Of a stretch of 64,000 nt of DNA, positions 9,719-17,448 are shown piece by piece. The position numbers and the translations under genes were made by a program. Position 1 is the stretch's first letter; every line of letters begins with the position of its first letter. The stretch covers positions 372,001 through 436,000 of the forward strand of contig CAVZOJ010000001.1 in NCBI GenBank assembly GCA_963776845.1, written 5' to 3'. The notes beneath the pieces are model-generated. The model was not told the origin of the DNA. It saw nothing but the letters and a program-made list of their open reading frames with translations, and made no database searches. The DNA is from Roseitranquillus sp963776845 (GTDB lineage Bacteria > Pseudomonadota > Alphaproteobacteria > Rhodobacterales > Rhodobacteraceae).

Positions 9719-10753
9719 TCAGCTGCCGCCGGCGCCAAGGAGGTTTTCGTCCACCCACTCCTGCGAATAGGTCGGGCTGACGATGCGGCCTTGCGGCATG
9801 TCGGCGTACTCGGAGAGGTTCGCCTCCTCGACCACGGCGACCGGCATCGTCATCTCGTCCGGCACGTCCTCACCCTGGGCGAGCGCCAAAGCCACCCAGA
9901 ACGCGGCGCCCCCGATTCCTGGGGTCGAGTTCATCGAGGTGGTGGTGTAGCCTGAGGCCTCGTGCTGCTCGGCCCACCAGCGGATGAAGTCGGCGCTGCC
10001 GCCGCCTTCGATCACCGGCATCGCGCTCTCGTACTCGCCGCCGTACTGCTCGAACGCCTGGGCGATGCCGTAGTCGTCGGAACCGCCCTGCGCGAGCACC
10101 GCGTCGATCTTGGGCAGGCTCGGCAGTAGGTTGGCGACGGCGGACTGCGCCACGGGTGCTGTCGCCTGGCCGTAGACCTCGGCCGCGACATTCACGTCCG
10201 GGTGTTGCTTCAGCACCTCCATCTGGGCGCTGTACATCTCCTGGTCGGGACCCGAGCCCTTCACGCCGCGGACGACGATGACGTTGCCCGCGTTGCCGAT
10301 CAACTCCAGCGTCTTCTGGGCCTGCTCGGTCTTGTAGGCGGTGAAGTCGAACCCCAGCGTGTGCGCACACTCGGCGGTGAGCAGGGAGTCGAACGCGATC
10401 ACCTCGATCCCCGCCTGACAGGCCTTGCTCACGACATCGTTCAGCGCCGTCTCGGAGGCTGCGTTGATCGCGATTGCGTCGACGCCGCGCAAGATCAGGT
10501 CGGCGAGTTGGCTCTGCTGCTGCGGCACGCTGCCATCGCCGTTGAGGACAACGAAATCCTCGATCAGCCCCTCCTCCTTCGCGGTCTCGGCCGCTTCGGT
10601 GAAGGCGTCGACCATCTGCCGCCGCCAGTCGTTTCCGTAGAACGAGTTGGACAGCGCGATCACCGGCTCGTCCTGGGCTGCGGCCGGGGCGCCTAAGGCG
10701 CCGAGGCCCAGGGTCATCGCGACGGCGATGCGCGTCGTATCCGAAAGCTTCAT
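9719..10753 (-). CDS. sugar ABC transporter substrate-binding protein (CUT2 type)
   Basis: A 344-residue periplasmic binding protein of the Peripla_BP_4/RbsB class. The signal peptide is about residues 1-27 (MKLSDTTRIAVAMTLGLGAL...APAAAQ), followed by EPVIALSNSFYGNDWRRQMV. The middle contains the usual ADLILRGVDAIAINAASETAL ligand-hinge region. The frame is open 38 codons further upstream, but the ATG at 10753 has the ribosome site GGAGGAGGAAG directly before it and begins the signal peptide. First gene of the leftward transporter operon; its promoter shares about 90 bases with that of the divergent regulator. Ligand inferred only as sugar or polyol; it differs clearly from the second binding protein at 18.3 kb, so the two transporters may take different forms of the same carbon source. 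Confidence 0.88.
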   Translation of the reverse strand: MKLSDTTRIAVAMTLGLGALGAPAAAQDEPVIALSNSFYGNDWRRQMVDAFTEAAETAKEEGLIEDFVVLNGDGSVPQQQSQLADLILRGVDAIAINAASETALNDVVSKACQAGIEVIAFDSLLTAECAHTLGFDFTAYKTEQAQKTLELIGNAGNVIVVRGVKGSGPDQEMYSAQMEVLKQHPDVNVAAEVYGQATAPVAQSAVANLLPSLPKIDAVLAQGGSDDYGIAQAFEQYGGEYESAMPVIEGGGSADFIRWWAEQHEASGYTTTSMNSTPGIGGAAFWVALALAQGEDVPDEMTMPVAVVEEANLSEYADMPQGRIVSPTYSQEWVDENLLGAGGS

Positions 10754-10830
10754 CTTCCTCCTCCGATCCGTCCTTGGCTTCTTACGCCACGGGTTCACCC
10801 CCGAGGCCGACATCGCTGCCGCGGCATCTT

Positions 10831-10868
10831 GTTGATCCGGACAGGTGATGAGTATACCAGTGATCAAC
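10831..10868. promoter_or_regulatory. inverted repeat over the regulator start, candidate autoregulatory site
   Basis: GTTGATC (10831-10837) and GATCAAC (10862-10868) are a perfect 7-bp inverted repeat around the regulator's GTG/ATG start. Inside it lies GTATACCAGT (10852-10861), which shares the ACCAGT half-site with the operator-like palindrome at 11659. Binding by the encoded GntR-type protein is an inference. Confidence 0.35.
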
Positions 10869-11633
10869 GCCAGTCAATTTCGAGACATCGTGTCCAGACC
10901 CGATGACACCCCCTCCGTCGCGCTTCCGCCGCTGCAGCGGCGGAAGCTCAGTGACGGTGTGTTCGAGCATCTGCTGGGCGGCATCAAGAACGGCAGCTTC
11001 AAGCCAGGTGACGCGCTGCCGTCCGAGCGCTCGCTGATGGAAACCCTTGGCGTCGGCCGGCCCGCCGTGCGCGAGGCGCTGCAGTCCCTGGAGCGCATGG
11101 GGCTGATCCAGATCCGCCACGGCGAACGGGCGCGGGTGAGCGAGCCTTCCTTCGGCCACATGATCGAAGGGATGGGCGAGACGATGCGCCACCTGCTCGT
11201 GCATTCGCCGGCGGGTCTCGAGCACCTGAAGGAGGCGCGAGCGACCTTCGAGCGCGAAATGGCAAGGATTGCAGCGCGTCGAAGGACCGAGGGGGACGTC
11301 GCGCGCCTTCGCGAGACGCTGGCGGACCAGGAGGCCGCGATGAACGACCCGACGCGCTTCCGGATGCTCGACGGCCGCTTCCACCGCGAGGTCGCGGCGA
11401 TCAGCGGCAACCCGATCTGGCCGGCGGTGTCCGAGGCCCTGTTCGGCTGGCTCTCGCAGTTCCATGTCGACCTGATCGCGGTGCCAGGACTTGAGCGGCT
11501 GACGCTGGCCGAGCACCTGCAGATCCTCGACGCAATCGACCGGCGCGCGCCCGACGTGGCCGGACAGGCGATGACCGACCACCTGAACCGAGCGAACGAA
11601 CTCTACCGCCGCGCGCACCTTACTCCCGGGTGA
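10845..11633 (+). CDS. FadR-subfamily GntR transcriptional regulator
   Basis: 262 residues. An N-terminal winged helix-turn-helix (about 30-100) contains the family motif GDALPSERSLMETLGVGRPAVREAL. A C-terminal all-helical FCD ligand domain follows (about 115-255), with the metal/ligand pattern visible as FHREVAAISGNP and a late H in LTLAEHLQILDAI and MTDHLNRA. GTG at 10845 is directly followed by ATG at 10848; either may initiate and the ribosome site is weak. It sits between two divergent or co-directional sugar operons, each with a FadR-like half or whole site upstream. The simplest reading is a repressor released by an apiose-pathway metabolite. The domain layout resembles NanR. Confidence 0.88.
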   Translation: MMSIPVINASQFRDIVSRPDDTPSVALPPLQRRKLSDGVFEHLLGGIKNGSFKPGDALPSERSLMETLGVGRPAVREALQSLERMGLIQIRHGERARVSEPSFGHMIEGMGETMRHLLVHSPAGLEHLKEARATFEREMARIAARRRTEGDVARLRETLADQEAAMNDPTRFRMLDGRFHREVAAISGNPIWPAVSEALFGWLSQFHVDLIAVPGLERLTLAEHLQILDAIDRRAPDVAGQAMTDHLNRANELYRRAHLTPG

Positions 11634-11658
11634 CGCGACAGCTTGCGCCGAGCGGGGC

Positions 11659-11673
11659 ACTGGTATAACCAGT
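11659..11673. promoter_or_regulatory. FadR-type operator palindrome upstream of the apiose operon
   Basis: ACTGGTATAACCAGT is a 6+3+6 palindrome. Its core TGGTATAACCA (11661-11671) fits the published FadR-subfamily consensus TNGTNNNACNA exactly. It lies between the regulator stop (11633) and the first catabolic gene (11741), where a repressor of that operon would bind. Confidence 0.6.
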
Positions 11674-11740
11674 TGTGGAAGAGCGGCCTGCCACGCCGCC
11701 ACACCGGTGAAGCCGCCGGAGACGAAAACGGGAGGAGCGC

Positions 11741-13603
11741 TTGGGTCTGGACACCGCCGCCGATGTCGCACTCGCGCGCTACGGGACGACGTCCGCGCCG
11801 CAGCCTGCGCGAGTTCTCCGCAGCGGCGAGGTCTCGCTCGTGATCGAAGGCGGAGCGGCGCGTGGCATTTCATTCGGCGGCGTCGAAGTGGTGCGCGGCA
11901 TCGCCTACCCGATCCGCGATGCGAACTGGGGCACCCTGCCCGACCGCACCCTGGACGAGCGTGCGGATGCAGACCCCGCCCGCCTCGCCTACGAACGCAG
12001 TTTCGAGGCGGGCGAGGACTTCCGTGGGACGTTCACGCTAGGTGTCAAAAGCACGTCGGACGGCGCGAGCATGACGGCGCAGCTTCGGCTCGAGGCGCTC
12101 CGGGACAGCTGCGTCAACCGCGCCGGCTTCATCGTCCTTCATCCGCTGGAGGGAGTGGTCGGACAGCCGCTCCGCACGCGAAAGGCCGACGGCACCATCG
12201 AGGAGGGGACCTTCCCGAAGCGGATTTCACCTGGGCAGCCGGTCTTCGACATCGCCGGCCTCCAGCACGAGGTCGCCGGCGTCGACGTCGACATCCGCTT
12301 CGACGGCGAGATCTTCGAGATGGAGGACCAGCGCAACTGGAGCGACGCCTCCTACAAGACGTATTGCCGTCCGCTGTCGCGGCCCCGGCCCTTCGCCGTC
12401 GCCAACGGCGAGATCATCTCGCAGCGGATCGAGATCCGTCTTGCCCGACACCGGGCGAGCGGCGGCGAGACCTCTCCCCGCCCGGCGCGCAGAGGCCGCC
12501 TGCCCGAATTGACGCTGTCGCTCGACGAGCGCGTCGCGCCGCTCGACCCGGCAGCCGTGGCGCCGCTGCGGCAAGTCGCGTTCGCCGAGGCACTGGTGCG
12601 GTTCCGACCGGACGAAGCCGACGCAGCGCTTGCTGCGGCGTCGCGCTCCGGGCTGCCGTCGTCACTCGAAATCGTGGTGCCCGCCGACACCGACCTTCGC
12701 CGCGCGCTTGAAACCGTTGCCGCCGCTTGCCAGAGGGCGGAAGTTGTCCCGGTGCGGGTCCTTGCCTTGCCCGAGCCTTACCTGGCCAGTCATCAGCCCG
12801 AAGGTCCCTGGCCCGTCGGTCCGACGCCAGAGGACGCCGCCGAGGCCGTCCGCGCCTCGTTTCCCACGGCTGGCGTGGGAGGCGGGATGCTCACCAACTT
12901 CACCGAGTTCAACCGCCGTCCGCCGCACCATGGGAGCGACTACGTCTCGTTCGGCACCACGGCGATCGTGCACGCCGCGGATGACGCATCGGTGCTCGAG
13001 ACGCTGGAAGCGATCCCCGACGTCCTTGCCAGTTGTCGCGGCATCGCCGGTCGGCAACCGCTGCGCCTCGGCTTGATGTCGATCGGAATGCGCTCGAATC
13101 CGTACGGCTCCGACGTCGTGGAGAACCCGGGGCGGGAGCGCGTCGCAATGGCGCGCGAGGACCCCCGGCAGCGCGGCCTGTTCGCGGCCGCCTTCCTCGT
13201 CGGGCTGGCCGGTGCCGCGGCTGAGGCAGGCGTCGAGAGCCTGTCGCCGGCCATGGCGTGCGGCCCTCTGGGCCTCCTCGGCAGCGATGGGCGGGCCCGT
13301 CCGCTCTACCACGTCGTGCGGACTCTGGCCGAACACGCCGGAGCCGAAGTGAGCGTCACAGGAAGAATTGGCGGCCTGATCAGCCTCGACCTCACAGATC
13401 CGGTGGGCTTGGCGGGCATCGTCGCGAATCTCGGGCGGGAGCCGATGGCGGTGGAACACGATGGAAGTGCCGTCCTGCTCTCGGCGGAGACCGTCGCGGC
13501 CGCCGGTGCCCCCGACTGGCTCGATACGGCGCGGAAGGCGAAGGGACCAGTCCGGCTGGAGCCGCTCGATCTCGCGTTTCTTTACTCGGAGGTGAGGCAA
13601 TGA
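11741..13603 (+). CDS. apnL: D-apionate lactonase-like protein
   Basis: 620 residues, matching in length and gene setting the D-apionolactone hydrolase of the characterised apiose pathway (D-apionolactone + H2O to D-apionate). No classical catalytic motif of a named hydrolase family is obvious. The protein looks soluble, with a beta-rich first half and a barrel-like second half (MLTNFTEFNRRPP around 385-400, YVSFGTTAIVHAADD). It starts with TTG at 11741, supported by the very strong site GGGAGGAG eight bases ahead, and is the first gene of the operon behind the palindrome at 11659. Its stop overlaps the dehydrogenase start (ATGA). The assignment rests mainly on neighbours: apiose dehydrogenase, RuBisCO-like protein, DUF1537 kinase and apionate oxidoisomerase. 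Confidence 0.7.
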   Translation: MGLDTAADVALARYGTTSAPQPARVLRSGEVSLVIEGGAARGISFGGVEVVRGIAYPIRDANWGTLPDRTLDERADADPARLAYERSFEAGEDFRGTFTLGVKSTSDGASMTAQLRLEALRDSCVNRAGFIVLHPLEGVVGQPLRTRKADGTIEEGTFPKRISPGQPVFDIAGLQHEVAGVDVDIRFDGEIFEMEDQRNWSDASYKTYCRPLSRPRPFAVANGEIISQRIEIRLARHRASGGETSPRPARRGRLPELTLSLDERVAPLDPAAVAPLRQVAFAEALVRFRPDEADAALAAASRSGLPSSLEIVVPADTDLRRALETVAAACQRAEVVPVRVLALPEPYLASHQPEGPWPVGPTPEDAAEAVRASFPTAGVGGGMLTNFTEFNRRPPHHGSDYVSFGTTAIVHAADDASVLETLEAIPDVLASCRGIAGRQPLRLGLMSIGMRSNPYGSDVVENPGRERVAMAREDPRQRGLFAAAFLVGLAGAAAEAGVESLSPAMACGPLGLLGSDGRARPLYHVVRTLAEHAGAEVSVTGRIGGLISLDLTDPVGLAGIVANLGREPMAVEHDGSAVLLSAETVAAAGAPDWLDTARKAKGPVRLEPLDLAFLYSEVRQ

Positions 13604-14643
13604 CCTTGCGCGGCGCCCTCATCGGCTGCGGCTTCTTCGCGCGGAATCACATGCACGGCTGGGCCGAGGCGGAGGGCGCCGAGATCATCGCCGTCTGCGA
13701 CCTAGATCGCACCCGTGCCGAGGCGATGGCTAAGGACTTCGGCGTCAGCGCGGTCTACACCGATGCGGATGAGATGCTGCGCGCCGAGCGGCCCGACTTC
13801 GCCGACGTCGCGACGACGGTGGAGTCGCACCGCCCGCTGGTCGAGCTCTGCCTGACGCATGGCGCCGCGACGATCTGCCAGAAGCCGTTTTCCGAGACCT
13901 ACGCCGACGGCAAGGCGATGGTCGACGCGGCACAGCGCGCCGGTCGACCGCTTCTCGTGCACGAGAATTTCCGCTGGCAACTTCCCCTGATCCGCCTCCA
14001 GGAACAGGTCGCCGACGGCGCCATCGGGCCAGTGCACTTCGCGCGCCTGTCTTTCCGACATGGCTACGACGTGTACTCGAACCAGCCGTACCTCGCGGAG
14101 GTCGAGCGGTTCGCGCTCATGGACGTCGGACTGCACCTTTTCGACGTCGCGCGCTTCGTTCTGGGCGACGCGGTCGACATCAGTTGCCGGACCCAGAGTC
14201 TGAAGCCGGGAATCGCCGGCGAGGATGCTTTTCTCGCGACGCTGCGCCACGAAAGTGGTGCCGTATCCAGCATCGAGTGCAGTTTCTTCTCGAAGATCGC
14301 GCCGGAGCCTTTCCCCCAGACGCTCGCGTGGATCGAGGGCAGCCGCGGCACCCTGGAGCTGACGTTCGATTACCGCCTGCGCCTCCATCGCGACGGCGCG
14401 GTGACCGAGACGGCCTGCGAGCCCGAGGTGCCGGCTTGGGGCGCACCACCCTGGCATGTCGTACAGGATTCCGTCGCCGCCTTCGAGCGGCACGTGGTGG
14501 AAGTGCTGCGCGGCGCGGCCGAGCCGCAGCCGTCGGGTGCGCACAACCTCGGGACGTTGTCGATGGCGCTCGCTGCCTACCGCGCGGCCGAGACCGGCGA
14601 AACGGTGCGGCTCCGCGACTTCGAGGCGGAGATGGCCGGATGA
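13600..14643 (+). CDS. apsD: D-apiose dehydrogenase, Gfo/Idh/MocA family
   Basis: 347 residues. An N-terminal Rossmann fold (ALIGCGFFARNHMHGW, residues 6-21) binds NAD. The family's catalytic lysine motif is present as CQKPF (the usual EKP varies to QKP), and the second conserved region reads DVGLHLFDVARFVLGD with the catalytic-type histidine. The C-terminal domain follows. In the apiose pathway this enzyme oxidises D-apiose to D-apionolactone, the substrate of the preceding lactonase. GGAGGTGAGGCA precedes the ATG at 13600, which overlaps the upstream stop by four bases; its own stop overlaps the RuBisCO-like gene in the same way. Family membership is certain; the apiose substrate is deduced from the operon. 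Confidence 0.75.
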   Translation: MTLRGALIGCGFFARNHMHGWAEAEGAEIIAVCDLDRTRAEAMAKDFGVSAVYTDADEMLRAERPDFADVATTVESHRPLVELCLTHGAATICQKPFSETYADGKAMVDAAQRAGRPLLVHENFRWQLPLIRLQEQVADGAIGPVHFARLSFRHGYDVYSNQPYLAEVERFALMDVGLHLFDVARFVLGDAVDISCRTQSLKPGIAGEDAFLATLRHESGAVSSIECSFFSKIAPEPFPQTLAWIEGSRGTLELTFDYRLRLHRDGAVTETACEPEVPAWGAPPWHVVQDSVAAFERHVVEVLRGAAEPQPSGAHNLGTLSMALAAYRAAETGETVRLRDFEAEMAG

Positions 14644-15887
14644 GCGCGCGGATCGAGGCGGACTACCTGATCGAGACCGCTTACCCGCTCGAGGAGGCCG
14701 CGGCGGCGATGGCGGGCGAGCAGTCCTCCGGCACGTTCGTCCCCGTCCCCGGCGAGACGCCGGAACTCAAGGCCCGCTCGGCGGCCGTCGTCGAACGGAT
14801 CGATGAGTTGGGCGAGGTGGCAGCGCCGTCGCTGCCGGGGGCCGGCCGAGCGGACCAGCCGCATCGCCAGGCGCGCGTGACCATATCGTGGCCGCTCGAC
14901 AACATGGGGCCTTCGCTGCCGAACCTGCTCGCCACTGTCGCGGGCAACCTTTTCGAGCTGAAACAATTCTCCGGCCTTCGCCTCCTCGACCTGAGGCTGC
15001 CGCACGCCTTTGCGGATACATACCCTGGTCCGGCCTTCGGGATCGGTGGAACGCGGCGACTGTCGGGGGTCGACGGTCGGCCGCTGATCGGCACGATCGT
15101 CAAGCCGAGCGTGGGGTTCGATGCCGAACAGACGGCGGAGCTGGTCGCCACGCTCTGCGACGCGGGGATCGACTTCATCAAGGACGACGAGCTGCAGGCC
15201 GATGGCCCCACCTGCCCCTTCGAGGAACGCGCGCGCGCGGTCATGGCGGTGGTGAACGACAGGGCGGAACGATCCGGAAAGAAGGTGATGTTCGCCTTCA
15301 ACCTCACAGGCGAGATCGACGAGATGCGGCGTCGGCACGACCTCGTGGTCGATCTCGGCGGCACCTGCATTATGGCGAGCCTCAACTCGGTCGGGCTGCC
15401 CGGCCTGACGGCGCTGCGGCGGCACGCGCAGCTGCCGATCCACGCGCACCGCAACGGTTGGGGCGCGCTGTCACGGCATCCGGCGCTCGGCTTCTCGTAC
15501 GTCGCCTGGTCGAAGCTGTGGCGGCTCGCGGGCGCGGACCACATGCATGTCAACGGCCTCCAGAACAAGTTCTGCGAGCCGGACGACAGCGTCGTCGCCT
15601 CGGCAAAGTCGCTCCTGACGCCGATGTGGGACGATGCCCCGTGCGTCGCGATGCCGGTCTTCTCGTCCGGGCAGTCCGCCAAGCAGGCGCCGGGCACCTG
15701 GGCCGCGCTCGCCACGCCGGACCTCATCTATGCTGCCGGCGGCGGGATCATGGCGCACCCGGAGGGGCCTGCGGCCGGCGCCGCAAGCCTGCGCGAGGCG
15801 TGGGAGGCGGCGATGGCGGGCGCGCCGCTCGAGGACTATGCGAAGACGCGACCAGCACTCGCCGCAGCGATCGGAGCCTACGCATGA
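14640..15887 (+). CDS. RuBisCO-like protein, 3-oxo-isoapionate-4-phosphate processing (OiaT/OiaX type)
   Basis: 415 residues, a form-IV RuBisCO-like protein. It keeps the metal-site loop as FIKDDE (carbamylatable Lys181, Asp183, Glu184), the loop-1 lysine in IVKPSVG (Lys155), HAHRN and ADHMHVNGLQNKF; the loop-6 GKxEG of true RuBisCO is absent, so it is not a CO2-fixing enzyme. Known homologues in apiose operons act on 3-oxo-isoapionate 4-phosphate. They either decarboxylate it to L-erythrulose 1-phosphate (OiaX) or split it by transcarboxylation/hydrolysis to 3-phosphoglycerate plus glycolate (OiaT). No tetrulose-phosphate isomerase accompanies it here, which favours OiaT; this is inference. 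It overlaps the upstream dehydrogenase and a following small ORF by ATGA. Confidence 0.85.
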   Translation: MSARIEADYLIETAYPLEEAAAAMAGEQSSGTFVPVPGETPELKARSAAVVERIDELGEVAAPSLPGAGRADQPHRQARVTISWPLDNMGPSLPNLLATVAGNLFELKQFSGLRLLDLRLPHAFADTYPGPAFGIGGTRRLSGVDGRPLIGTIVKPSVGFDAEQTAELVATLCDAGIDFIKDDELQADGPTCPFEERARAVMAVVNDRAERSGKKVMFAFNLTGEIDEMRRRHDLVVDLGGTCIMASLNSVGLPGLTALRRHAQLPIHAHRNGWGALSRHPALGFSYVAWSKLWRLAGADHMHVNGLQNKFCEPDDSVVASAKSLLTPMWDDAPCVAMPVFSSGQSAKQAPGTWAALATPDLIYAAGGGIMAHPEGPAAGAASLREAWEAAMAGAPLEDYAKTRPALAAAIGAYA

Positions 15888-16003
15888 CCTGCGGGTCCGC
15901 CGACCGAGATGCCGGGATCGAGTGCGCGAGGTCGTCGCGGATCAAGGCGAACGGTCGGACGGAGCTGCGGTCGCTCGGGGCGAAGATCGAGGTCCGCACG
16001 TGA
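15884..16003 (+). CDS. 39-residue ORF coupled to both neighbours, possible remnant
   Basis: This ORF (MTCGSADRDAG to ...GAKIEVRT) starts in the ATGA that ends the RuBisCO-like gene and ends in the GTGA that starts the kinase, so it is joined by four-base overlaps on both sides. I recognise no family. It is rich in Arg and has no membrane segment. Two readings fit: a real small protein, or the head and tail of a larger deleted operon gene whose junctions survived. The second would explain why both overlaps are perfect. Without it the kinase would have no coupling to the upstream genes. Confidence 0.4.
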   Translation: MTCGSADRDAGIECARSSRIKANGRTELRSLGAKIEVRT

Positions 16004-17448
16004 CGCTGCCCGACGGTCCGCTCGTCGCCTGGTACGGCGACGACTTCACCGGCTCGGCCGCGGTGATGGAGGTGCTGACCTTTGCAGGCTTCCCCTCGGC
16101 GCTGTTCTTCGATCTGCCGACGCCCGAGCGGCTGGCGCGGTTCCCCGGGCTTCGCGGCATCGGCGTCGCGGGCGACGCGCGGGCACGCTCGCCTGCGTGG
16201 ATGGCGGAGCACCTGCCGCCGGTCTTCGCCGCCCTCCGCGCACTCGGCACGCCGATCCTGCACTACAAGATCTGCTCGACGCTCGACAGCGCGCCGCATC
16301 TGGGCTCGATCGGCGCCGCCGCGGATGTCGCGATGGCACCGGACGAATGGGCGCCGATGATCGTCGCGGCGCCGGAGATCGGCCGCTGGCAGGCGTTCGG
16401 GACGCTCTTTGCGGCCGCGGGCGCCGAGGTGCACCGGCTCGACCGGCACCCGACGATGTCGGTGCACCCGGCGACGCCGATGGACGAGGCCGACGTGCGC
16501 CGCCACTTGGCGCGGCAGACCGCGCGACGGATCGGCCTTGTCGACCTCCGCGCGCTGAAAGCCGGCGGCGGCGCCGAGGCTCTTGCGGCGGAGCGCCGCA
16601 ACGGACGCTCCATCGTCGCCCTCGACGTCGTGGACGAGGAGACGCTCGCCACCGCCGGGGCGCTCGTGTGGGAGCATGCCGCGGCGCGCGCGCGGCAGTC
16701 CGAGCCGGCGATGGCGCTGGCGGGCGACCCGCCTGCGTCGGATCACTCCAGCGAGGCGCCAGAAAAGGCACGGCCGCTCTTCGTCATCGGCTCGCAGGGC
16801 ATCGAATACGCGCTTGTCGCTGCATGGCGGGCCACTGGTGATGCGCCCGCTGCAGGCGCTCCGCCAAGAGGCAGACCGGTGGAGCGCTTGGCGGTGGTCT
16901 CTGGCTCGTGCTCGCCCGTGACCGCCGAGCAAATCCGGCAAGCGGAAAGGGCGGGGTTCGAGACCATCCGCCTCAATCCGTGCGCGGTCCTGGACGCCGT
17001 CGCCTGGGAAAAGGCGCGCGGCCGCGCTGTTGCCGCGGCGCTCGCGGCGATCGGCGACGGACGCGACCCGATCGTCTGCACCGCGCTGGGGCCGGACGAC
17101 GCCGCAGTCGGCGAGTTTCGCGCAGCACTGGCACAGGCGGGCGAAGCCGCGGACGTGGCGAACGGCCGCCTCGGCGCCGGCCTCGGAGCGGTCCTGCGCG
17201 AGATCGTCGAGATCGCGGACCTGACTCGGGCCGCGATCGCCGGTGGCGACACCTCAAGCGCGGCCGCAGGCGCCCTCGGCCTCTGGGCCGTCAGCGCGGA
17301 AGCGGCGCTGGCGCCCGGAGCGGCGCTGCTGAAGGGGCACGGCGACGGGCCGACGGACGGCATCGAGATCGCACTCAAGGGCGGCCAAATGGGCACGCCT
17401 AGCTTTTTCCAGGAATTGAAGGCCGGCGGCCCGGGAGGAAACGCATGA
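16000..17448 (+). CDS. oiaK: 3-oxo-isoapionate kinase, four-carbon acid sugar kinase family
   Basis: 482 residues of the DUF1537 two-domain kinase family. The N-terminal domain opens with the characteristic LVAWYGDDFTGSAAVMEVL. The C-terminal nucleotide-binding domain has SGSCSPVTAEQI, the glycine-rich AIAGGDTSSAA and the terminal hallmark ALKGGQMGTPSFF. It is expected to phosphorylate 3-oxo-isoapionate with ATP, giving the substrate of the RuBisCO-like protein. The frame stays open upstream through the RuBisCO-like gene, but the GTG at 16000 has GAGG eight bases ahead and begins the family's usual N-terminus. It overlaps the small ORF by GTGA and the oxidoisomerase by ATGA. Confidence 0.8.
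   Translation: MTLPDGPLVAWYGDDFTGSAAVMEVLTFAGFPSALFFDLPTPERLARFPGLRGIGVAGDARARSPAWMAEHLPPVFAALRALGTPILHYKICSTLDSAPHLGSIGAAADVAMAPDEWAPMIVAAPEIGRWQAFGTLFAAAGAEVHRLDRHPTMSVHPATPMDEADVRRHLARQTARRIGLVDLRALKAGGGAEALAAERRNGRSIVALDVVDEETLATAGALVWEHAAARARQSEPAMALAGDPPASDHSSEAPEKARPLFVIGSQGIEYALVAAWRATGDAPAAGAPPRGRPVERLAVVSGSCSPVTAEQIRQAERAGFETIRLNPCAVLDAVAWEKARGRAVAAALAAIGDGRDPIVCTALGPDDAAVGEFRAALAQAGEAADVANGRLGAGLGAVLREIVEIADLTRAAIAGGDTSSAAAGALGLWAVSAEAALAPGAALLKGHGDGPTDGIEIALKGGQMGTPSFFQELKAGGPGGNA

Noticed and set aside
14640..15887. True RuBisCO large subunit
   Set aside because: Length of 415, loss of the loop-6 GKxEG motif and the apiose operon context identify a RuBisCO-like protein; no small-subunit or phosphoribulokinase gene is near.
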